Shown in pieces: positions 34,677-46,252 of a DNA stretch of 64,000 nt. The stretch lies in the NCBI GenBank assembly GCA_022826885.1, contig JAJDUB010000002.1, positions 1 to 64,000 on the forward strand. The letters are read 5' to 3'. This stretch comes from Gammaproteobacteria bacterium (GTDB lineage: Bacteria > Pseudomonadota > Gammaproteobacteria > Eutrophobiales > Eutrophobiaceae). The first letter of the stretch is position 1. Each line of letters opens with the position of its first letter. The notes beneath the pieces were generated by a model that was not told the DNA's origin, searched no databases, and saw only the letters and a program-made list of their open reading frames with translations. The translations under genes and the position numbers were made by a program.

Positions 34677-35588
34677 ATGTCGAAAATCAAGGGTCTCGGT
34701 TATATCGGTTGTGAGGTTACGGACTTTGATGCCTGGGACGGCCTGCTGGATACCGTGTACGGGCTGGAGCGGCGCGCTGACAGCGGGAAATCAGTTCGCC
34801 AATACCGCATGGACGATAATCACCACAGGCTGGCGCTGCATAAATCGAACAACAACAGGTTGAAATACATCGGCTGGGAAGTGGAATTTCAGGGGGACCT
34901 GGATAACCTGGCCGCGGAACTGAGCGATAAGGGAATAGAAGTGGAAGCCGGCAGCGCCGAACTGCGCGAGCAGCGCTCCGTCATGGACCTGTTCGTGGTT
35001 AACGGCCCCGATAATATCCCCCTGGAGATTTTTTTCGGTCCCGTTCAGGATTTCAGACCGTTTACGCCGAAGCGGGGTATGGAAGGTTACAATACCGGCG
35101 ATCTGGGTATGGGACACGTAGTGTTAGCCACAGCCGACAGACCGGCCTCGGTAAAGTGGTACGAGGATAACCTCGGTTTCCGCCTGAGCGACCATATTTT
35201 CTGGGACGATATCCAGGCGACCTTCCTGCATTGCAACCCGCGCCACCACAGCCTGGCCTTCATGAACCCGGTCGGCCCCATGAAACCGGGCGACCTGGGC
35301 CATTTCATGTTCGAGAGCCTGTCGCTTAATGACGTGGGGCGTGCTTACGATATCGTCAATGAGAACAACGTGCCGCTGGCCCTGACCCTGGGCAGGCATA
35401 CCAATGACCACATGATGTCATTTTATATTTATTCTCCTTCCGGCTGGTGGATCGAGTACGGCCACGGCGCCCGCCTGATCGATGATGCGAACTGGGAGCC
35501 CAAGTTTTACAACTCCCCGAAGATCTGGGGCCACGAAATGATGCCGCCTCCGGGAGAACCATCCGCGGGGGAACAGCACAAACGCTGA
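34677..35588 (+). CDS. Type I (VOC) extradiol ring-cleavage dioxygenase
   Basis: A 303-aa two-domain VOC protein like biphenyl-2,3-diol 1,2-dioxygenase (BphC). The C-terminal catalytic module shows the metal triad in place: His in LGMGHVVLAT, His in LGHFMFES and Glu in WWIEYGHGARLID. KIKGLGYIGCEVTDFDAWDG starts the N-terminal non-catalytic module. These Fe(II) enzymes split catechols next to one hydroxyl. GGAGG lies before ATG 34677. The window thus has two unrelated kinds of ring-cleaving enzyme, this one and the class III pair at 39388-41116. Confidence 0.88.
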   Translation: MSKIKGLGYIGCEVTDFDAWDGLLDTVYGLERRADSGKSVRQYRMDDNHHRLALHKSNNNRLKYIGWEVEFQGDLDNLAAELSDKGIEVEAGSAELREQRSVMDLFVVNGPDNIPLEIFFGPVQDFRPFTPKRGMEGYNTGDLGMGHVVLATADRPASVKWYEDNLGFRLSDHIFWDDIQATFLHCNPRHHSLAFMNPVGPMKPGDLGHFMFESLSLNDVGRAYDIVNENNVPLALTLGRHTNDHMMSFYIYSPSGWWIEYGHGARLIDDANWEPKFYNSPKIWGHEMMPPPGEPSAGEQHKR

Positions 35589-35597
35589 AAGAATAAT

Positions 35598-36638
<1,041 letters not shown>

Positions 36639-36645
36639 ACCGACC

Positions 36646-36676
36646 GTCATTCCGGGCTTGACCCGGAATCCAGTAC
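36646..36676. repeat. GTCATTCCGGGC...GGAATCCAGT palindromic element
   Basis: CGTCATTCCGGGCTTGACCC continues as GGAATCCAGTA. CCGGG and CCCGG pair as a short stem. It belongs to a common bacterial intergenic REP-like type; variants are at 34556 and, more degenerate, about 29071-29095. Confidence 0.7.
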
Positions 36677-36733
36677 AATAACCGGCTGCCGAAGGCAGCA
36701 CATTATGAAGACGATCCGGTACAGGAGAGAACA

Positions 36734-37600
36734 ATGACAAGTATCTGGAACCACCTGCAGGGAGTGGAATTCAAACAGACGTATTACGACGCCGGCGGTG
36801 TAAGGACCCGCGCCATTGAGGCCGGTGACGGTCCACCGCTGATTCTGCTGCACGGCACCGGCGGACACGCGGAAGCCTACCTGAAAAACATCGAAGCCCA
36901 TGCAGAGCATTTTCATGTCTATGCCATCGACATGGTCGGCCACGGTTACACCGATGCGCCGGACATCGGTTATGACATGCAATGCTACGTGGACTTCATG
37001 AAAGACTTCCTGGACGCCATCGGCGCGGAGAAGGCCCATATCTCCGGGGAGTCCCTGGGCGCAACGGTCGCTTCATGGTTCGCCCTGCAACATCCGGACC
37101 GGGTCAACAAGATAGTCATGAATACCGGCATGATGCTGCCGCCGGACGAGTCAGGCGCGGAGGAACTGAAAGACCTGCTGGAACGCAGCCGCAAGGCCAC
37201 CGGTTCCCCGGACCGGGATGCAGTCCGGCAACGGATGCGCTGGCTCATGCACCGGGATGAGGACGTGACAGACGAGATCGTGGAAGTGCGTTATCAAATC
37301 TACATGCAACCGGGACGCTCCGCCGTTATCAGAAAGATCGCGGAGCAGAGCATCGGCGCGCTGCTGGACCCGGTAGAGCAGGACAAATGGTACAAACCGG
37401 AATTGCTGCAACAGTTAACCTGTCCCACCCTGGTGCTGTGGACCCGTTACAACCCGGGACAACTGGTGCCGCTGGCGGAGCAGGGCGCCGCGCTCATCCC
37501 CGACAGCGAACTGATCGTGCTGGAGAATTCCGCCCACTGGCCCCAATGGGAGGAACCGGAAGCGTTCAACAAGGCGCATATCGGGTACCTGCTGAAATAG
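36734..37600 (+). CDS. Alpha/beta hydrolase, possible meta-cleavage product hydrolase
   Basis: A 288-aa alpha/beta-hydrolase. LILLHGTGGHAEAYLKNIEA gives the oxyanion region, AHISGESLGATVASWFA the nucleophile elbow (G-x-S-x-G), LVLWTRYNPGQLVP the acid region, and LENSAHWPQWEEPEAFN the catalytic His. The pattern resembles C-C hydrolases of the BphD/CarC/XylF group, which split ring-cleavage products. Its place 26 bp before a CarAa-like oxygenase gene supports that role, but esterases share the motifs. Confidence 0.82.
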   Translation: MTSIWNHLQGVEFKQTYYDAGGVRTRAIEAGDGPPLILLHGTGGHAEAYLKNIEAHAEHFHVYAIDMVGHGYTDAPDIGYDMQCYVDFMKDFLDAIGAEKAHISGESLGATVASWFALQHPDRVNKIVMNTGMMLPPDESGAEELKDLLERSRKATGSPDRDAVRQRMRWLMHRDEDVTDEIVEVRYQIYMQPGRSAVIRKIAEQSIGALLDPVEQDKWYKPELLQQLTCPTLVLWTRYNPGQLVPLAEQGAALIPDSELIVLENSAHWPQWEEPEAFNKAHIGYLLK

Positions 37601-37626
37601 CCCTGCTATATAATTCGAAAACTGCA

Positions 37627-38892
37627 ATGAGTGAAATAACCCGAACCCTGCTGGAAGAGACCCAGGACCATGTGGAACAGGCCAGGGCCAAGACGGCGCG
37701 GGCGCGCAAGCCCTGGCAGGTGTGGCTTGACGCGGAATGGGGATTCCGCAACTATTGGTACCCGGCGGCACTGTCGCGCCACCTGGATGAAGGGGAGGCA
37801 AAAGGGATTGAACTGCTGGGAGAGGAAATCCTGCTCACCCGCCAGAACGGTAAACTCCATGCCCTGGAAGACCGTTGCCCGCACCGCGGCATCCGCTTCT
37901 CGGCCCGGCCGCTGTTTTACACAAAGGAAACCCTGACCTGCTGGTACCACACCTGGACCTACGACCTGGAGGACGGCAACCTGCGCACCATACTCAGTTC
38001 GCCGGATTCGAAGATGATCGGCAAATTCAGTGTCAAGGTCTACCCGGTGGAGGAGCGCAAGGGCATCATCTTCATCTTCGTAGGCGATATTGAACCACCG
38101 CCGCTGCACTACGACCTGGCGCCCGGACTGCTGGATGATAACGCCGTTGTTTACTGCGGTGAACCCTACGAGATCAACGCCAACTGGCGGCTGGGTTGTG
38201 AGAACGGTTACGACCCCGGCCACCAGTTCATCCACAACTGGTCGGAGATGTGCATCAATGCCGGTATGCATACGTCCTACGGTTACACCTCCACCCGGGA
38301 GGCCGTGCTGGATACCACCCGTTACGTAGAAAATGAAGACGGGCCGAAAGGCTTTACCCGCAAGGTGGAGAAAACGGAATTCAAGCATGAAGCATCTATC
38401 CCCCTCAAGGACGGCGGCCGCAAAGACCTGATCCTGCCCCTGGCAAGAGGCAAGTCCCCGGAGGAACTGGCGCAGTTGACCGATATCATCCGCCTTGGCA
38501 CCGTCGGATTGTGGATGCCCAGCTCCCTGAAGGTCACCACGTTTCCTGCGCCCCAATGCACCCACTACGAGTTCTACGTGCCGAAGAACAAGGACGTACA
38601 CATCTATTTCCAGTTCGGCGTGATCCATACGGACGACGAGGAAGAAGCTGAACGCTGGCTGGGCGAAGACGGCCGGATCATGTGGGAAGTCCCCGCGGTG
38701 GAGGGGTTCACCGTGGACGATGCCTTTGCCCGTGAACAGTTACATAAATACTATGCCGAGGAGGACGGCTGGCAGCGGGAACGGCTGTTCCAGCCGGACG
38801 TAGAACTGACCATGTGGCGCCGGTTCGCCAGCAAACACGCCCGCGGCATACAGACCGCCGACCATACCCGCGGGTATTTCAAGCGTGATTGA
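37627..38892 (+). CDS. Rieske oxygenase, CarAa-like terminal oxygenase (Rieske-4)
   Basis: A 421-aa homologue of Rieske-3 and of carbazole dioxygenase CarAa. 2Fe-2S ligands C84-P-H86 (RCPHRGIRFS) and C105-W-Y-H108 (TCWYHTWTY); iron site GYDPGHQFIHNW with H199 and H203; WGFRNYWYPAALS near residue 40; C-terminus RGIQTADHTRGYFKRD. A much longer open frame runs upstream through the hydrolase gene; ATG 37627 is chosen because it lies between genes and matches Rieske-3. It heads the run leading to the RidA and class III dioxygenase genes. Confidence 0.9.
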   Translation: MSEITRTLLEETQDHVEQARAKTARARKPWQVWLDAEWGFRNYWYPAALSRHLDEGEAKGIELLGEEILLTRQNGKLHALEDRCPHRGIRFSARPLFYTKETLTCWYHTWTYDLEDGNLRTILSSPDSKMIGKFSVKVYPVEERKGIIFIFVGDIEPPPLHYDLAPGLLDDNAVVYCGEPYEINANWRLGCENGYDPGHQFIHNWSEMCINAGMHTSYGYTSTREAVLDTTRYVENEDGPKGFTRKVEKTEFKHEASIPLKDGGRKDLILPLARGKSPEELAQLTDIIRLGTVGLWMPSSLKVTTFPAPQCTHYEFYVPKNKDVHIYFQFGVIHTDDEEEAERWLGEDGRIMWEVPAVEGFTVDDAFAREQLHKYYAEEDGWQRERLFQPDVELTMWRRFASKHARGIQTADHTRGYFKRD

Positions 38893-38944
38893 CATGCCCT
38901 GCACTTACATTTACAACCTTTAACAGATCCGGAAATAGAGTCCC

Positions 38945-40293
<1,349 letters not shown>

Positions 40294-40300
40294 AGGTTCA

Positions 40301-41116
40301 ATGAGCGTCGTATCCGCCTTCCTGGTACCCGGCTCCCCCTTGCCCTACGTGCAGCGGGACAATTCACCCTGGGGTGAAATTGCCGCTGCCATGGAAACCG
40401 CCGGCAAGGCCCTGGCCGCCTCCGAACCGGACCTGATCGCCATTTATTCCACCCAGTGGATCGCGGTGCTGGATCAGCTCTGGCAGACCCGGGCCGTCCT
40501 GCAGGGCCTGCATGTGGACGAGAACTGGCATGAGTACGGCGACCTGCCTTTCGATATGAAGATCGACGTTGAGTTTGCCGAACTGGCATTGAAGAAGACA
40601 GCAGAGGCCGGCATCAAGGCCAAGGGTGTGGACTACGACCACTTCCCCGTGGACACCGGCGCCATCGTTGCCTCCAATTTTCTCAACCCGGACGGGAATA
40701 TACCCCTGGCCATCACCTCCAATAACGTTTACCACGACTGGCAGATGACCGAATCCCTGGGCCGGGTCGCCGCCGACTCCGCGTCCGAACTGGGCCGCAA
40801 ACTGGCCGTCATCGGCGTAGGCGGCCTGTCAGGCTCCATCTACCGCCATGTCATCGACATTGCGGAAGACAAAATCGCCAGTACTGCAGAAGACGATTGG
40901 AACAAAAAGATACTGTCCATGATGGAACAGGGCGATACGGCGGCGCTGTCAAGCGCCTGCCCCGAATATGCCGGCGCGGCCCGCGTGGACATGGGCTTCA
41001 AGCACTTCGCCTTCATCCTGGGCGCCATCGGCGGTCGTTTCAACAGCGCTACGGTCCACGCCTACGGTCCCCTGTACGGCAGCGGCGGCGCCGTGGTGGA
41101 ATTCGATTTGGCCTGA
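40301..41116 (+). CDS. Class III extradiol dioxygenase, non-catalytic alpha subunit (AmnA-like)
   Basis: A 271-aa homologue of the beta subunit, the same length as known 2-aminophenol 1,6-dioxygenase alpha subunits. The metal-site positions are lost: FLVPGSPLPYV stands where the beta subunit has LAPHPPH, and YSTQWIAV where it has HSPHW. That is what is seen in the structural alpha chains of AmnAB-type heterotetramers. Its position right after the catalytic gene completes the enzyme. It converges on the MBL-fold gene with no gap. Confidence 0.85.
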   Translation: MSVVSAFLVPGSPLPYVQRDNSPWGEIAAAMETAGKALAASEPDLIAIYSTQWIAVLDQLWQTRAVLQGLHVDENWHEYGDLPFDMKIDVEFAELALKKTAEAGIKAKGVDYDHFPVDTGAIVASNFLNPDGNIPLAITSNNVYHDWQMTESLGRVAADSASELGRKLAVIGVGGLSGSIYRHVIDIAEDKIASTAEDDWNKKILSMMEQGDTAALSSACPEYAGAARVDMGFKHFAFILGAIGGRFNSATVHAYGPLYGSGGAVVEFDLA

Positions 41117-42169
41117 CTACGGCTCAACGTAAGTTTTCAGCACATTCCAGGCATGCCAGCCTTCCAGCAGGGCGTCCGGGTAACCGCCAGTAGTTTTCTG
41201 CAGCTCTTCCGGGGGAAGATACTTCTTCGGCAATGGAAAGGCCTCAACGATATCTTCATAGGCAACGCCGCTCTGCTTCAACCGGTCCGTTTCCGAGATC
41301 AGTTCGGCCAGGTAGGTTTGAAATTTGAGCATGTGGGCCCTGATCCTGTTTTTCCCGGTCAGTACGCCGCCGTGACCGGGAATCATCACTTCAATGTCGA
41401 GCGTCTCGATGACCCCGGCCATGGTCTGCAGGTACTCCTGCGCGTGCCCTTCTATAACCCAGGGGATGCCCGTCGGGCCGAGAATGAGGTTGCCGGTCCA
41501 GGCGATCTTCTCTTTCGGCACGTAAACGATGCTGTCACCGGGCCCGCAGCCCAATCCGAAATAGTGGAATTGAACGACCCGGCCGCCCAGGTCAAGTTCC
41601 ATGAACTCATCAAATACCTGGTCGGGCAGTCTCTTGGGCGCGGCGGCGTAAACGGCGGGATCATCCACCAGGGCGAGTAAGAATTTCTTCTCAAAATCAA
41701 AGCGCGAATCTATCAGGTCCCTGGTGATCCTGTGCGCGATTATGTGGGTTTCCTCCGGGAAGTAGCCATTGCCGAAGGTGTGATCCCCATGATAGTTCGT
41801 ATTGAAAAGATAGTCCGGTGCATCGCGGCCGGTGAGCGTTTTCACATTCGCCAGTATTTTCCCGGCCATATCTTCGTTGATGTGGGCATCTACAACAAGA
41901 ATACTGTCTTCGCCGATAATGACGCCTGAATTATCCACCGGTTTTCGTGTCGAGATCAGTCCGAATACGCCGGGAGCAAATTCCTGAGGCAGTAACTCAA
42001 CCCCCTGGGGCCTGATTTTCACGCCGTGTATCTGAGGTAAATTCGGCGGGATTATAATCATGTCCCTGTCATTCGGATGCACCGCCAGTATGTTTGCGTC
42101 CTGTTCAGCCCGCACCGCCGGATTCAGAATAAGCGCAGTAAAACACACGAATGTTGAAAATAGCCTCAT
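41117..42169 (-). CDS. Secreted metallo-beta-lactamase-fold hydrolase
   Basis: A 350-aa protein with a signal peptide (MRLFSTFVCFTALILNPAVRA) and an MBL domain. The zinc motif reads NTNYHGDHTFGNGYF, so the first His of H-x-H-x-D-H is Asn-Tyr here while H-x-D-H is kept; VMIPGHGGVLTG supplies a later His. GLGCGPGDSIVYVP stands where D-x-x-V is usual. Relatives act as lactonases, quinoprotein relay factors or alkylsulfatases. ATG 42169 is preferred over the longer frame from 42265 because it starts the signal peptide. It may act on an exported pathway intermediate. Confidence 0.8.
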   Translation of the reverse strand: MRLFSTFVCFTALILNPAVRAEQDANILAVHPNDRDMIIIPPNLPQIHGVKIRPQGVELLPQEFAPGVFGLISTRKPVDNSGVIIGEDSILVVDAHINEDMAGKILANVKTLTGRDAPDYLFNTNYHGDHTFGNGYFPEETHIIAHRITRDLIDSRFDFEKKFLLALVDDPAVYAAAPKRLPDQVFDEFMELDLGGRVVQFHYFGLGCGPGDSIVYVPKEKIAWTGNLILGPTGIPWVIEGHAQEYLQTMAGVIETLDIEVMIPGHGGVLTGKNRIRAHMLKFQTYLAELISETDRLKQSGVAYEDIVEAFPLPKKYLPPEELQKTTGGYPDALLEGWHAWNVLKTYVEP

Positions 42170-42259
42170 TGGTCCACCCTTATGATTATTTGTGAAACAG
42201 AAAATACCATTCGACAGGACGACCGGCAAACGAATATTTGCGCAGTGGAAACATTCCCC

Positions 42260-42287
42260 TTGCATTTTTTCCTGTAATCACTATATT
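42260..42287 (+). promoter_or_regulatory. Candidate promoter upstream of leuA
   Basis: TTGCAT (42260-42265), a 16-base spacer and TATATT (42282-42287). The predicted start near 42294 coincides with the ATG of the Leu-rich short frame, so that frame would be leaderless if this is the promoter used. Confidence 0.35.
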
Positions 42288-42293
42288 GAACGT

Positions 42294-42377
42294 ATGTATT
42301 CAAATCGGTTGCCAATTCCTGTTTCAGCCAGCCTGCCGGCAGTTGCTTCCCTGCGCCTGCTCCTCCTGCCCTGCTAG
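42294..42377 (+). CDS. Possible Leu-rich leader peptide of leuA
   Basis: A 27-codon frame whose end reads SLRLLLLPC then stop, with four successive Leu codons and seven Leu in all. A 7-bp hairpin (CTGCCCT / AGGGCAG, 42367-42383) overlaps its stop. This is the arrangement of classical leu-operon attenuators, where ribosome stalling at Leu codons sets mRNA folding. No clear Shine-Dalgarno is seen and the T-run after the hairpin is weak, so chance occurrence remains possible. Confidence 0.35.
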   Translation: MYSNRLPIPVSASLPAVASLRLLLLPC

Positions 42378-42452
42378 GGCAGATACTTCTATACACAACA
42401 CGACTTTTCTCATTTTTACAGGCAAATTTTATCCTGATTCAGGAGCAGGACC

Positions 42453-43985
42453 ATGACAGACAAATTGATTATCTTCGATACCACGATGCGTGACGGCGAG
42501 CAGAGTCCCGGCGCGTCCATGACGCGTGGTGAGAAGATGCGCATCGCCAAGGCGCTGGAGAAATTGCGGGTGGACGTGATTGAAGCGGGCTTCCCGATTG
42601 CCAGCGGCGGGGATTTCGAGGCGGTCAGGTCGGTGGCGGAAATTATCAAGGAAAGCACGGTTTGCGGCCTTGCGCGCACCGGCTATGCGGACATAGACGC
42701 AGCGGCAGAAGCGCTGAAACCGGCGCGTTCCGCCCGCATCCATACGTTTATCGCCACGTCGCCCATCCACATGGAGCGCAAGTTGAAGATGGAGCCGGAT
42801 GAGGTGGTGGAGGCCGCGGTGAAAGCGGTAAAAAGAGCGAAAAAATACACGGATGACGTGGAATTCTCACCGGAAGACGCAGGCCGCTCGGAACTCGATT
42901 TCCTGTGCAGGATTATCGAGGCTGTCATCAGTGCGGGCGCCACTACGATCAACATCCCGGATACGGTGGGTTACAGCATCCCCACACAGTTCGGGGAAAC
43001 CATCGGCAATATCATTGAGCGGGTTCCCAATTCCGACAAGGCAGTGTTTTCGGTGCACTGTCATAACGACCTGGGTCTTGCCGTGGCCAATTCCCTGGCC
43101 GCAGTCATGAACGGCGCCCGCCAGGTGGAATGCACCATCAACGGCCTGGGTGAGCGCGCCGGGAATGCCGCCCTGGAGGAGATAGTCATGGCGGTGCAGA
43201 CGCGCAAGGATTATTTCCCTTGCACCACCGACCTGGATACCACCGAGATCGTGAACTGCTCAAAACTGGTATCGAACGTGACGGGTTTTCCGGTTCAACC
43301 AAACAAGGCCGTGGTTGGCGCCAACGCCTTTGCCCATGAGGCCGGCATACACCAGGATGGCGTGATCAAGAGTCGGGAAACCTACGAGATCATGCGCGCC
43401 CAGGACGTCGGTTGGTCAACCAACCGCCTGGTGCTGGGTAAACATTCAGGCCGTAACGCGTTCCGCACACGACTGAAGGAAATCGGTTTTGAATTCGCCA
43501 GTGAAGAGGAACTGAACAGCGCGTTCACCCAGTTCAAGGAACTGGCGGACAAGAAGCATGAGATTTATGATGAGGATCTCCAGGCCCTGGTCACGGATAA
43601 CATGCAGGGCCAGGAAGAAAAAATCAAGCTGGTTTCAATGAGGGTGGTAATGGAAACCGGCGAGACGCCCATGGCTGAACTGACCCTGTCCATTGACGGT
43701 GAGGAGACGCCGGGCAGGTCCGAGGGAGACGGCCCCGTCGATGCGGTCTTCAAGGCCATAGAGACCCTGGTATCCAGCGGCTGTGATTTGCAGTTGTTCT
43801 CGGTCAACAATATCACCGGCGGAACCGACTCGCAGGGCGAGGTGACTGTGCGCGTGAACAAGGACGGGCATGTGATAAACGGCCGGGGCGCGGATACCGA
43901 TATCGTTACGGCGTCGGCTAAAGCGTATATCAATGCGATTAACCGGGCCTATTCGATCAGCAGCAAGATACATCCGCAGGTATGA
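42453..43985 (+). CDS. leuA: 2-isopropylmalate synthase
   Basis: A 510-aa enzyme of leucine biosynthesis that condenses acetyl-CoA with 2-oxoisovalerate. [15 protein letters not shown] at the N-terminus, [18 protein letters not shown] with metal-binding His residues, and [19 protein letters not shown] are the HMGL-like catalytic signatures. The C-terminal 130 residues form the Leu-binding regulatory domain. The stop overlaps the start of the uracil-DNA glycosylase gene (ATGA). Possible control by an upstream leader peptide is noted separately. Confidence 0.95.
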   Translation: MTDKLIIFDTTMRDGEQSPGASMTRGEKMRIAKALEKLRVDVIEAGFPIASGGDFEAVRSVAEIIKESTVCGLARTGYADIDAAAEALKPARSARIHTFIATSPIHMERKLKMEPDEVVEAAVKAVKRAKKYTDDVEFSPEDAGRSELDFLCRIIEAVISAGATTINIPDTVGYSIPTQFGETIGNIIERVPNSDKAVFSVHCHNDLGLAVANSLAAVMNGARQVECTINGLGERAGNAALEEIVMAVQTRKDYFPCTTDLDTTEIVNCSKLVSNVTGFPVQPNKAVVGANAFAHEAGIHQDGVIKSRETYEIMRAQDVGWSTNRLVLGKHSGRNAFRTRLKEIGFEFASEEELNSAFTQFKELADKKHEIYDEDLQALVTDNMQGQEEKIKLVSMRVVMETGETPMAELTLSIDGEETPGRSEGDGPVDAVFKAIETLVSSGCDLQLFSVNNITGGTDSQGEVTVRVNKDGHVINGRGADTDIVTASAKAYINAINRAYSISSKIHPQV

Positions 43986-44764
43986 GGCTGGCGCCCGGAC
44001 AATATGAGTATCTGAACGCCCTCGGCATCGAGGTATACAAGCTTCGGGAGAGGGAGAGTCAAAAGGGGACAGGTTTGAAACCTGTCCCCGACCGTAGTTC
44101 GGATTTGAAATCCGCCCCCGGCAGTACACTGGCTACCGGCGTGATTGAGCGGGCCGCTTCCGTCAGCTCGGAAGGGATTGCCACGCAGCCCGGGGACGGG
44201 GTGGTGCCTGACTGGGAAACATTGCAACGCGAAGTATCCGAATGCCGTTTGTGCCCGTTGCATGAGGGCAGGACACAAACCGTTTTCGGCGTGGGCGACG
44301 TGAACGCGGACTGGATGCTGATCGGCGAGGCGCCGGGGGCCGAGGAGGACCGGCGCGGCGAACCTTTCGTCGGCCGGGCGGGAAAACTGCTGGACTCCAT
44401 GCTCAAGGCGCTGGGCCTGGACCGGCAACAGGTATTCATTGCCAACATCCTGAAGTGCCGCCCGCCCAATAATCGCGATCCCAGGCCCGAGGAAGTCCTG
44501 GCCTGTTCAAATTACCTGGAACAACAGATAAACACAGTTAAACCCAGGCTTATACTGGCGCTGGGCCGGGTTGCCGCCCAGAACCTGCTGAAGACGGAAA
44601 CTCCCATCGGTAAGATGCGCGGCAAGCGGTTCCACTACGGTGACCCCCCCATTCCGGTCGTGGTAACATATCATCCGGCCTACCTGTTACGTTCGCCGCG
44701 GGAGAAAAGGAAGTCCTGGCAGGATTTGCAACTGGCAATGACTCTATACAATGAGCAGACATGA
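43982..44764 (+). CDS. Uracil-DNA glycosylase, family 4 (Fe-S type), with in-frame repeat insertion
   Basis: A 260-aa DNA-repair enzyme that removes uracil. The catalytic block is [21 protein letters not shown], and the second motif [12 protein letters not shown] is intact. Four Cys for the 4Fe-4S cluster are at [15 protein letters not shown] and LACSNYLEQ. Residues about 27-46 ([20 protein letters not shown]) are encoded by a GGGGACAG-class palindrome plus a half element, inserted in-frame in the linker between an N-terminal helix and the core. The gene overlaps leuA and rimI by 4 bp each. Confidence 0.93.
   Translation: MRLAPGQYEYLNALGIEVYKLRERESQKGTGLKPVPDRSSDLKSAPGSTLATGVIERAASVSSEGIATQPGDGVVPDWETLQREVSECRLCPLHEGRTQTVFGVGDVNADWMLIGEAPGAEEDRRGEPFVGRAGKLLDSMLKALGLDRQQVFIANILKCRPPNNRDPRPEEVLACSNYLEQQINTVKPRLILALGRVAAQNLLKTETPIGKMRGKRFHYGDPPIPVVVTYHPAYLLRSPREKRKSWQDLQLAMTLYNEQT
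44065..44089. repeat. Palindromic repeat inside the uracil-DNA glycosylase gene
   Basis: A perfect 25-bp palindrome with 12-bp arms GGGGACAGGTTT, followed by a degenerate half element GGATTTGAAATCCGCCCCCG around 44101-44120. The combined insert keeps the reading frame of the gene. Confidence 0.9.
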
Positions 44765-45228
44765 ATGCGGTTCTGAAACAGCCCGATTTGAACCTGCGCC
44801 CCATGGCGGAGACGGATATAAGCGATGTATTGCAGATTGAACACGCGGCGTATGCGTTTCCCTGGAACAGGAACATCTTCAGGGGCTGCCTGCGGGAAAA
44901 CTACTGTTGCCGGGTCGTGGAACTGGATGGCGGGATTGCCGGCTATGCAATCATGTCCACGGGCGTGGACGAAGCGCATCTCCTGAATTTGTGTGTTGAC
45001 CCCGGATATCACAGGACGGGACTGGGTGACGTATTGCTGAATACCATGCTTGACTATGCCCGAAAACAGGAGGCAATCACCACGTTTCTGGAGGTGCGGC
45101 CCTCCAACAAGGCCGCGCGCAGGTTTTATGAAAAGCGCGGGTTCGTGGAAGTAGGCTTGCGCGCCAATTATTACCCCGCAAAGTTCGGCCGTGAAGATGC
45201 CATCATCATGGCCCGGGAGATGGTGTGA
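44761..45228 (+). CDS. rimI: Ribosomal protein S18-alanine N-acetyltransferase
   Basis: A 155-aa GNAT acetyltransferase. LRPMAETDISDVLQIEHAAYAFPWNRNIFRG is the RimI N-terminal pattern, VDPGYHRTGLGDVLLNTML the acetyl-CoA loop (R/Q-x-x-G-x-G/A) and EVRPSNKAARRFYEKRGFVEVG the C-terminal motif. It acetylates the N-terminal Ala of S18. The gene order udg-rimI with a 4-bp overlap is common in gammaproteobacteria. Confidence 0.92.
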   Translation: MNAVLKQPDLNLRPMAETDISDVLQIEHAAYAFPWNRNIFRGCLRENYCCRVVELDGGIAGYAIMSTGVDEAHLLNLCVDPGYHRTGLGDVLLNTMLDYARKQEAITTFLEVRPSNKAARRFYEKRGFVEVGLRANYYPAKFGREDAIIMAREMV

Positions 45229-45232
45229 GGCA

Positions 45233-46141
45233 ATGTCTGCGATAACCCCGGCCGGTTATCCGACCATTGACTCCAGCGTCGGCAACACCCCGCTGGTAAG
45301 GCTGCAACGCCTGCCCGGCGAGACTTCCAATACCATACTGGCAAAGATGGAAGGCAATAACCCAGCGGGGTCGGTCAAGGACCGGCCCGCGCTGAGCATG
45401 ATCCAGCGGGCTGAGGAGCGCGGGGACATCAAGCCCGGAGACGTGCTGATCGAGGCAACCAGCGGCAACACGGGCATTGCCCTGGCCATGGTGGCCGCCA
45501 TCCGCGGCTACAAGATGATGCTGATCATGCCGGACAACCTGAGCGTGGAACGGCGCCGCACCATGCGCGCGTTCGGCGCGGAGCTGGTGCTGGTCACGAA
45601 GGAGGAAGGCATGGAAGGCGCCCGCGACCTGGCTGATGAAATGGAAAAAGCTGGCAAGGGAATGATACTGGACCAGTTCGCCAACCCGGATAATCCGCTT
45701 TCCCACTACGAAGGCACGGGTCCGGAAATCTGGCGTGACACGGATGGCGGCGTGACTCATTTTGTCAGCGCGATGGGAACGACCGGCACTATCATGGGAG
45801 TCTCGAAATATCTGAAGGAACAAAATGAGCAGGTGCAGATCGTCGGGGTACAGCCGGCGGGCGATGAAAACATCCCCGGCATCCGGCGCTGGCCGAAGGA
45901 ATACCTGCCCAGGATCTTCCGCAGGGAGCGCGTGGACCGGATTATCGATGTGACGCCGGCGGAGGCGGAAGACATGACCCGGCGCCTGGCGGATGATGAA
46001 GGCATATTTGCCGGCATATCCTCCGGCGGCGCAGTCTCTGCCGCATTGCGATTATCCGGCGAACTGGAAAACGCCGTAATCGTGGTTATCATCTGCGACC
46101 GCGGCGACCGTTACCTTTCCTCGAGTGTTTTCCCCGATTGA
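45233..46141 (+). CDS. cysM: Cysteine synthase B
   Basis: A 302-aa PLP enzyme making cysteine from O-acetylserine and sulfide or thiosulfate. SSVGNTPLVRLQRL, the PLP lysine in NNPAGSVKDRPALSMI, TSGNTGIALAMVAA and AMGTTGTIMGVSKYL are all present. RIFRRERVDRIIDV near the C-terminus favours CysM over CysK. ATG 45233 is chosen: the earlier in-frame start lies inside rimI. It sits 4 bp after the rimI stop. Confidence 0.93.
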   Translation: MSAITPAGYPTIDSSVGNTPLVRLQRLPGETSNTILAKMEGNNPAGSVKDRPALSMIQRAEERGDIKPGDVLIEATSGNTGIALAMVAAIRGYKMMLIMPDNLSVERRRTMRAFGAELVLVTKEEGMEGARDLADEMEKAGKGMILDQFANPDNPLSHYEGTGPEIWRDTDGGVTHFVSAMGTTGTIMGVSKYLKEQNEQVQIVGVQPAGDENIPGIRRWPKEYLPRIFRRERVDRIIDVTPAEAEDMTRRLADDEGIFAGISSGGAVSAALRLSGELENAVIVVIICDRGDRYLSSSVFPD

Positions 46142-46153
46142 TACCTGATATCC

Positions 46154-46226
46154 GGGGTCAGAGTAAAAAGTCACCCAATATGTTTGCCGTGGGCAAGTAT
46201 CTTGAATGACTTTTTACTCTGACCCC
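46154..46226. repeat. Long palindromic repeat, GGGGTCAGAGTAA class
   Basis: Perfect 20-bp arms (46154-46173 and 46207-46226) start GGGGTCAGAGTAAAAAGTCA and surround a 33-base loop. It lies between cysM and the exonuclease gene. The outer 13 bp equal those at 4358 and 34602. Confidence 0.9.
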
Positions 46227-46252
46227 ACATATCCCCGGATTCACTGAACACA

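Noticed and set aside
42192-42377. 61-aa frame extending the Leu-rich peptide upstream
   Set aside because: The extra N-terminal part overlaps the MBL gene's upstream region and has no ribosome site; only the short Leu-rich end is worth noting.
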